From contig JAPKYY010000165.1 in assembly GCA_026394095.1 (NCBI GenBank), positions 1 through 9,290 on the forward strand: 9,290 nt of DNA, read 5' to 3'. The notes beneath the pieces were generated by a model. It was not told where the DNA came from. It made no database searches and saw only the letters and a program-made list of their open reading frames with translations. Within the stretch, counting starts at the first letter, position 1. Each line of letters opens with the position of its first letter. The DNA is from Acidobacteriota bacterium (GTDB taxonomy: Bacteria; Acidobacteriota; Terriglobia; Bryobacterales; Bryobacteraceae). Of the stretch, positions 7,479 through 9,290 are shown in pieces. Made by a program: the position numbers and the translations under genes.

Positions 7479-8540
7479 ATGAAGATAGCGCTGCTTTCTC
7501 TTTTGTTCGCCACCAGCATTCTTGCTGAATCCCCGAGGACTTTCACCCTGAAGAACAAGGCGGGGATGGAGGCCGTAATTACCAACTATGGGGGCATTCT
7601 CATGTCGCTCAAGGTGCCGGGGCGGGCGGGAAAACTGGAGGATGTAGTGATTGGCTTTGACAAGCCTGAAGACTATGTCGCCAAGAAAGAGCATCCCTAC
7701 TTTGGGGCTCTGGTTGGCCGATACGGCAACCGGATCGGGAAGGCACAGTTTTCGATTGATGGCAAAGTGCATAAGCTTGCTGCCAATAACGGGCCGAACT
7801 CATTGCATGGTGGGCTGGTGGGATTTGACAAAAAGTTCTGGAATGCGCGGCAATCCGGAAATACGCTGACGCTGGAGCTGGTGAGCAAGGATGAAGAAGA
7901 GGGTTTTCCGGGTGAGTTGCGTGTGAAGGTGGTTTACACCTTGAGCGATAACAATGCGCTGCACATCGACTACACGGCAACGACGAACAAGCCGACGGTG
8001 GTAAACCTTACCAATCACTCTTACTTCAATCTCGGTGGCACTGCCACCAAGCACGTGCTGGGGCATGTGCTGAAGGTGAACGCGAGCAAGTTCACGCCCG
8101 TGGACAAGGATCTGATTCCGACGGGTGAACTGAAGGCAGTTGCAGGAACACCTTTTGACTTTACGAAGCCGGCACCGATCGGATCGAGGATTGAACAGAA
8201 GGATGAACAACTGAAGATGGGTGGTGGCTTCGACCACTACTTCGTTTTCGACAAGGGGATCACGGCTACGCCTCAGCTTGTGGTTGAGGTTTATGACCCG
8301 GCGTCCGGGCGCATGATTGATGTGCTGACGACCGAGCCTGGAGTACAGTTCTATACCGCGAATTTTCTGGATGGAACGATTGTGGGCAAGGGGGGAGTGA
8401 AGCTGGAGAAGCGGCATGCGTTTTGTCTTGAAACGCAGCACTTTCCGGATTCGCCGAATCAGCCGAATTTCCCGACTACGTTGCTTCGGCCAGGGAATAC
8501 CTATAAGTCTTCTACGATCTTTCAGTTCAAGGTGCGCTAA
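7479..8540 (+). CDS. galM: Aldose 1-epimerase (mutarotase), exported
   Basis: GalM interconverts the alpha and beta anomers of aldoses such as glucose and galactose, feeding the Leloir pathway or sugar uptake. The 353-residue product carries the expected active-site residues: Arg in GRYGNRIG, His110 in NSLHGG, His180 in NLTNHSYFNLGG, and the catalytic base Glu318 in LETQHFPDSPNQPNFP. Residues 1-16 (MKIALLSLLFATSILA, then ESPRTF) look like a Sec signal peptide with an A-x-A-like cleavage region (SILA), so the enzyme is likely periplasmic or secreted rather than cytoplasmic as in E. coli. That signal is why I start at ATG 7479 rather than the upstream in-frame GTG at 7440, which would add 13 polar residues and overlap the previous gene. 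The ribosome site is weak. It is followed by a TAATG overlap with the small ORF. Confidence 0.95.
   Translation: MKIALLSLLFATSILAESPRTFTLKNKAGMEAVITNYGGILMSLKVPGRAGKLEDVVIGFDKPEDYVAKKEHPYFGALVGRYGNRIGKAQFSIDGKVHKLAANNGPNSLHGGLVGFDKKFWNARQSGNTLTLELVSKDEEEGFPGELRVKVVYTLSDNNALHIDYTATTNKPTVVNLTNHSYFNLGGTATKHVLGHVLKVNASKFTPVDKDLIPTGELKAVAGTPFDFTKPAPIGSRIEQKDEQLKMGGGFDHYFVFDKGITATPQLVVEVYDPASGRMIDVLTTEPGVQFYTANFLDGTIVGKGGVKLEKRHAFCLETQHFPDSPNQPNFPTTLLRPGNTYKSSTIFQFKVR
8529..8534 (+). promoter_or_regulatory. Ribosome binding site of the 55-codon small ORF
   Basis: AAGGTG lies five bases upstream of ATG 8540, inside the final codons of galM. It is a good match to the anti-Shine-Dalgarno complement and is among the better sites on the plus strand here, which supports the small ORF being translated. 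Confidence 0.55.
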
Positions 8541-8707
8541 TGGAAGAACTCGAAAAGATCCTGGAAACGGCAGCGGAGAATTTCTCTCACAAGCTGACGG
8601 AAGTGGCTGTGGAAGTGCATCAGGCGACTGAAGGGTTGACGGTTCAGGATGCACTGTCGACCGCTGGCGAGTTTGTGCTGGAAGTGACGGATCTGCTGAC
8701 AGACTAG
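8540..8707 (+). CDS. Small acidic hypothetical protein (55 aa)
   Basis: This short gene begins MEELEKILETAAENFSHKL and ends EVTDLLTD. The ATG shares its A with the galM stop codon (TAATG), and AAGGTG lies five bases upstream, so coupled translation is likely. The product is strongly acidic (ten Glu and three Asp against two Lys and no Arg). It has no Cys, no hydrophobic membrane stretch and no signal peptide. Leu, Val and Ala spaced among Glu suggest amphipathic helices broken around EGLTVQDAL and the glycine near residue 43. I do not recognise a family. Its stop abuts the adk stop exactly. The start site, ribosome site and full use of the space between galM and adk argue for a real gene; the short length and lack of a recognised homologue argue for caution. 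Confidence 0.7.
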   Translation: MEELEKILETAAENFSHKLTEVAVEVHQATEGLTVQDALSTAGEFVLEVTDLLTD

Positions 8708-9290
8708 CTAGGAGCGAAGCCGCACGTGGCTAAAGACTTCAGCGTCAAGAGCCACCTTGATCTCCTCGAAGACGGCGTCAGGAGATTGGTGCGCATTGAC
8801 GTGGATGACCTGACCAGTGCCACCGAGTTTGTAGAAGCCGAGGACGGGGTCGGTTACGGTCTTGTAGGCATCGAGCCGACGCTGAGCGGTTTCTCCAGTG
8901 TCATCGTTGCGCTGCCACAAGGGGTCGTTGTCGACATCGCAAAGGCCATGACGAAGAGGCGGCTTGCTGAGCAGGTTGTAGATTGCGCCGCAGCTGCGGC
9001 AACTCCAGCGGGCGCTGAGACGGTTGATCAGAATTTCGTCAGGAACGTCCATGTGGACGAGGGTAGGAGGAGCAAAGCCGAGGCCTTCGAGGATCTGATG
9101 CAAGTGGGAGGCCTGGTCGACTGTGCGCGGGTAGCCATCGATGAGGAATCCTTCGTGGCAATCTGGCTCGGCGAGCCTGGCCTCGAGAAGGTGATTGACC
9201 ATTTCGTCAGGTACGAGGCAGCCTGCAGCCAGAAGGCTGTCGATGGTTTTGCCGGTGTCGGAATGCTTCTCGCTTTCGCGACGCAACATG
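8708..9290 (-). CDS. adk: Adenylate kinase, zinc-type LID (N-terminus beyond window)
   Basis: Adenylate kinase converts ATP and AMP to two ADP in the cytoplasm. The visible part begins at the D of the conserved GDMLRR motif and runs 194 residues to the TAG at 8708-8710. About 33 N-terminal residues, including the P-loop, lie outside the window, so the ATG at 9289 is an internal methionine and not the start. Visible family signatures are IDGYPRTVDQA (AMP-binding region; Tyr where most enzymes have Phe), the LID domain with CRSC then CDVD sixteen residues later, and RNDDTGETAQRRLDAY. The C-x2-C-x16-C-x2-D pattern matches the zinc-binding LID of Gram-positive-type enzymes rather than the E. coli hydrogen-bonded LID. 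It is convergent with the plus-strand block and shares no intergenic base with it. Confidence 0.95.
   Translation of the reverse strand, partial: MLRRESEKHSDTGKTIDSLLAAGCLVPDEMVNHLLEARLAEPDCHEGFLIDGYPRTVDQASHLHQILEGLGFAPPTLVHMDVPDEILINRLSARWSCRSCGAIYNLLSKPPLRHGLCDVDNDPLWQRNDDTGETAQRRLDAYKTVTDPVLGFYKLGGTGQVIHVNAHQSPDAVFEEIKVALDAEVFSHVRLRS

Noticed and set aside
7800..8654. Minus-strand open frame of 284 codons opposite galM
   Set aside because: The plus strand encodes a complete GalM with all catalytic residues; the reverse frame is Arg/His/Leu-rich with no family features.
9287..9289. ATG 9289 as the true start of adenylate kinase
   Set aside because: It is the methionine inside the conserved GDMLRR motif; the P-loop region must lie beyond the window edge.

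Overview
This is an ordinary-looking but extremely gene-dense bacterial chromosome segment: about 99% of it is protein coding and no gap exceeds about 31 bp. It holds nine protein-coding genes, two of them cut by the window edges. I see no RNA genes, insertion sequences, CRISPR arrays or phage genes. The moderate GC content, a permease fused to an M1-type peptidase, a secreted GalM and a zinc-type adenylate kinase would fit an Acidobacteriota-like soil bacterium (for example the Solibacter/Bryobacter group). That placement is inference from gene style, not a phylogenetic result.

Minus-strand block (5865 down to 1). Four genes run in one direction and look like one transcription unit: a Gfo/Idh/MocA oxidoreductase, an ABC ATPase, a very large ABC permease fused to an M1-family metallopeptidase, and the N-terminal half of a LysR-type regulator that closely resembles NhaR. 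The junctions are tight. There is a 20-nt overlap between the first two genes. A stop codon doubles as part of a Shine-Dalgarno between the second and third. A 30-bp gap precedes the regulator. The ATPase and the permease/peptidase are clearly partners: together they form a complete ABC transporter with a peptidase domain predicted on the outer face of the cytoplasmic membrane.

Plus-strand block (5889 to 8707). Starting only 23 bp from the oxidoreductase start and transcribed divergently are: aat (leucyl/phenylalanyl-tRNA--protein transferase, N-end rule), a DUF3592-like membrane protein with a duplicated layout, a secreted aldose 1-epimerase (galM), and a previously easy-to-miss 55-codon acidic small ORF. 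Two of the junctions are TAATG stop/start overlaps, so the block looks translationally coupled.

Right edge (9290 down to 8708). The C-terminal ~194 residues of adenylate kinase (adk) lie on the minus strand and meet the small ORF tail to tail with no intergenic base. The two stop codons together form the palindrome TAGCTA.

I do not see a clear new defence or mobile system. The most promising under-described object is the Gfo/Idh - ABC ATPase - permease/M1 peptidase - LysR cluster, followed by the 55-aa acidic protein.
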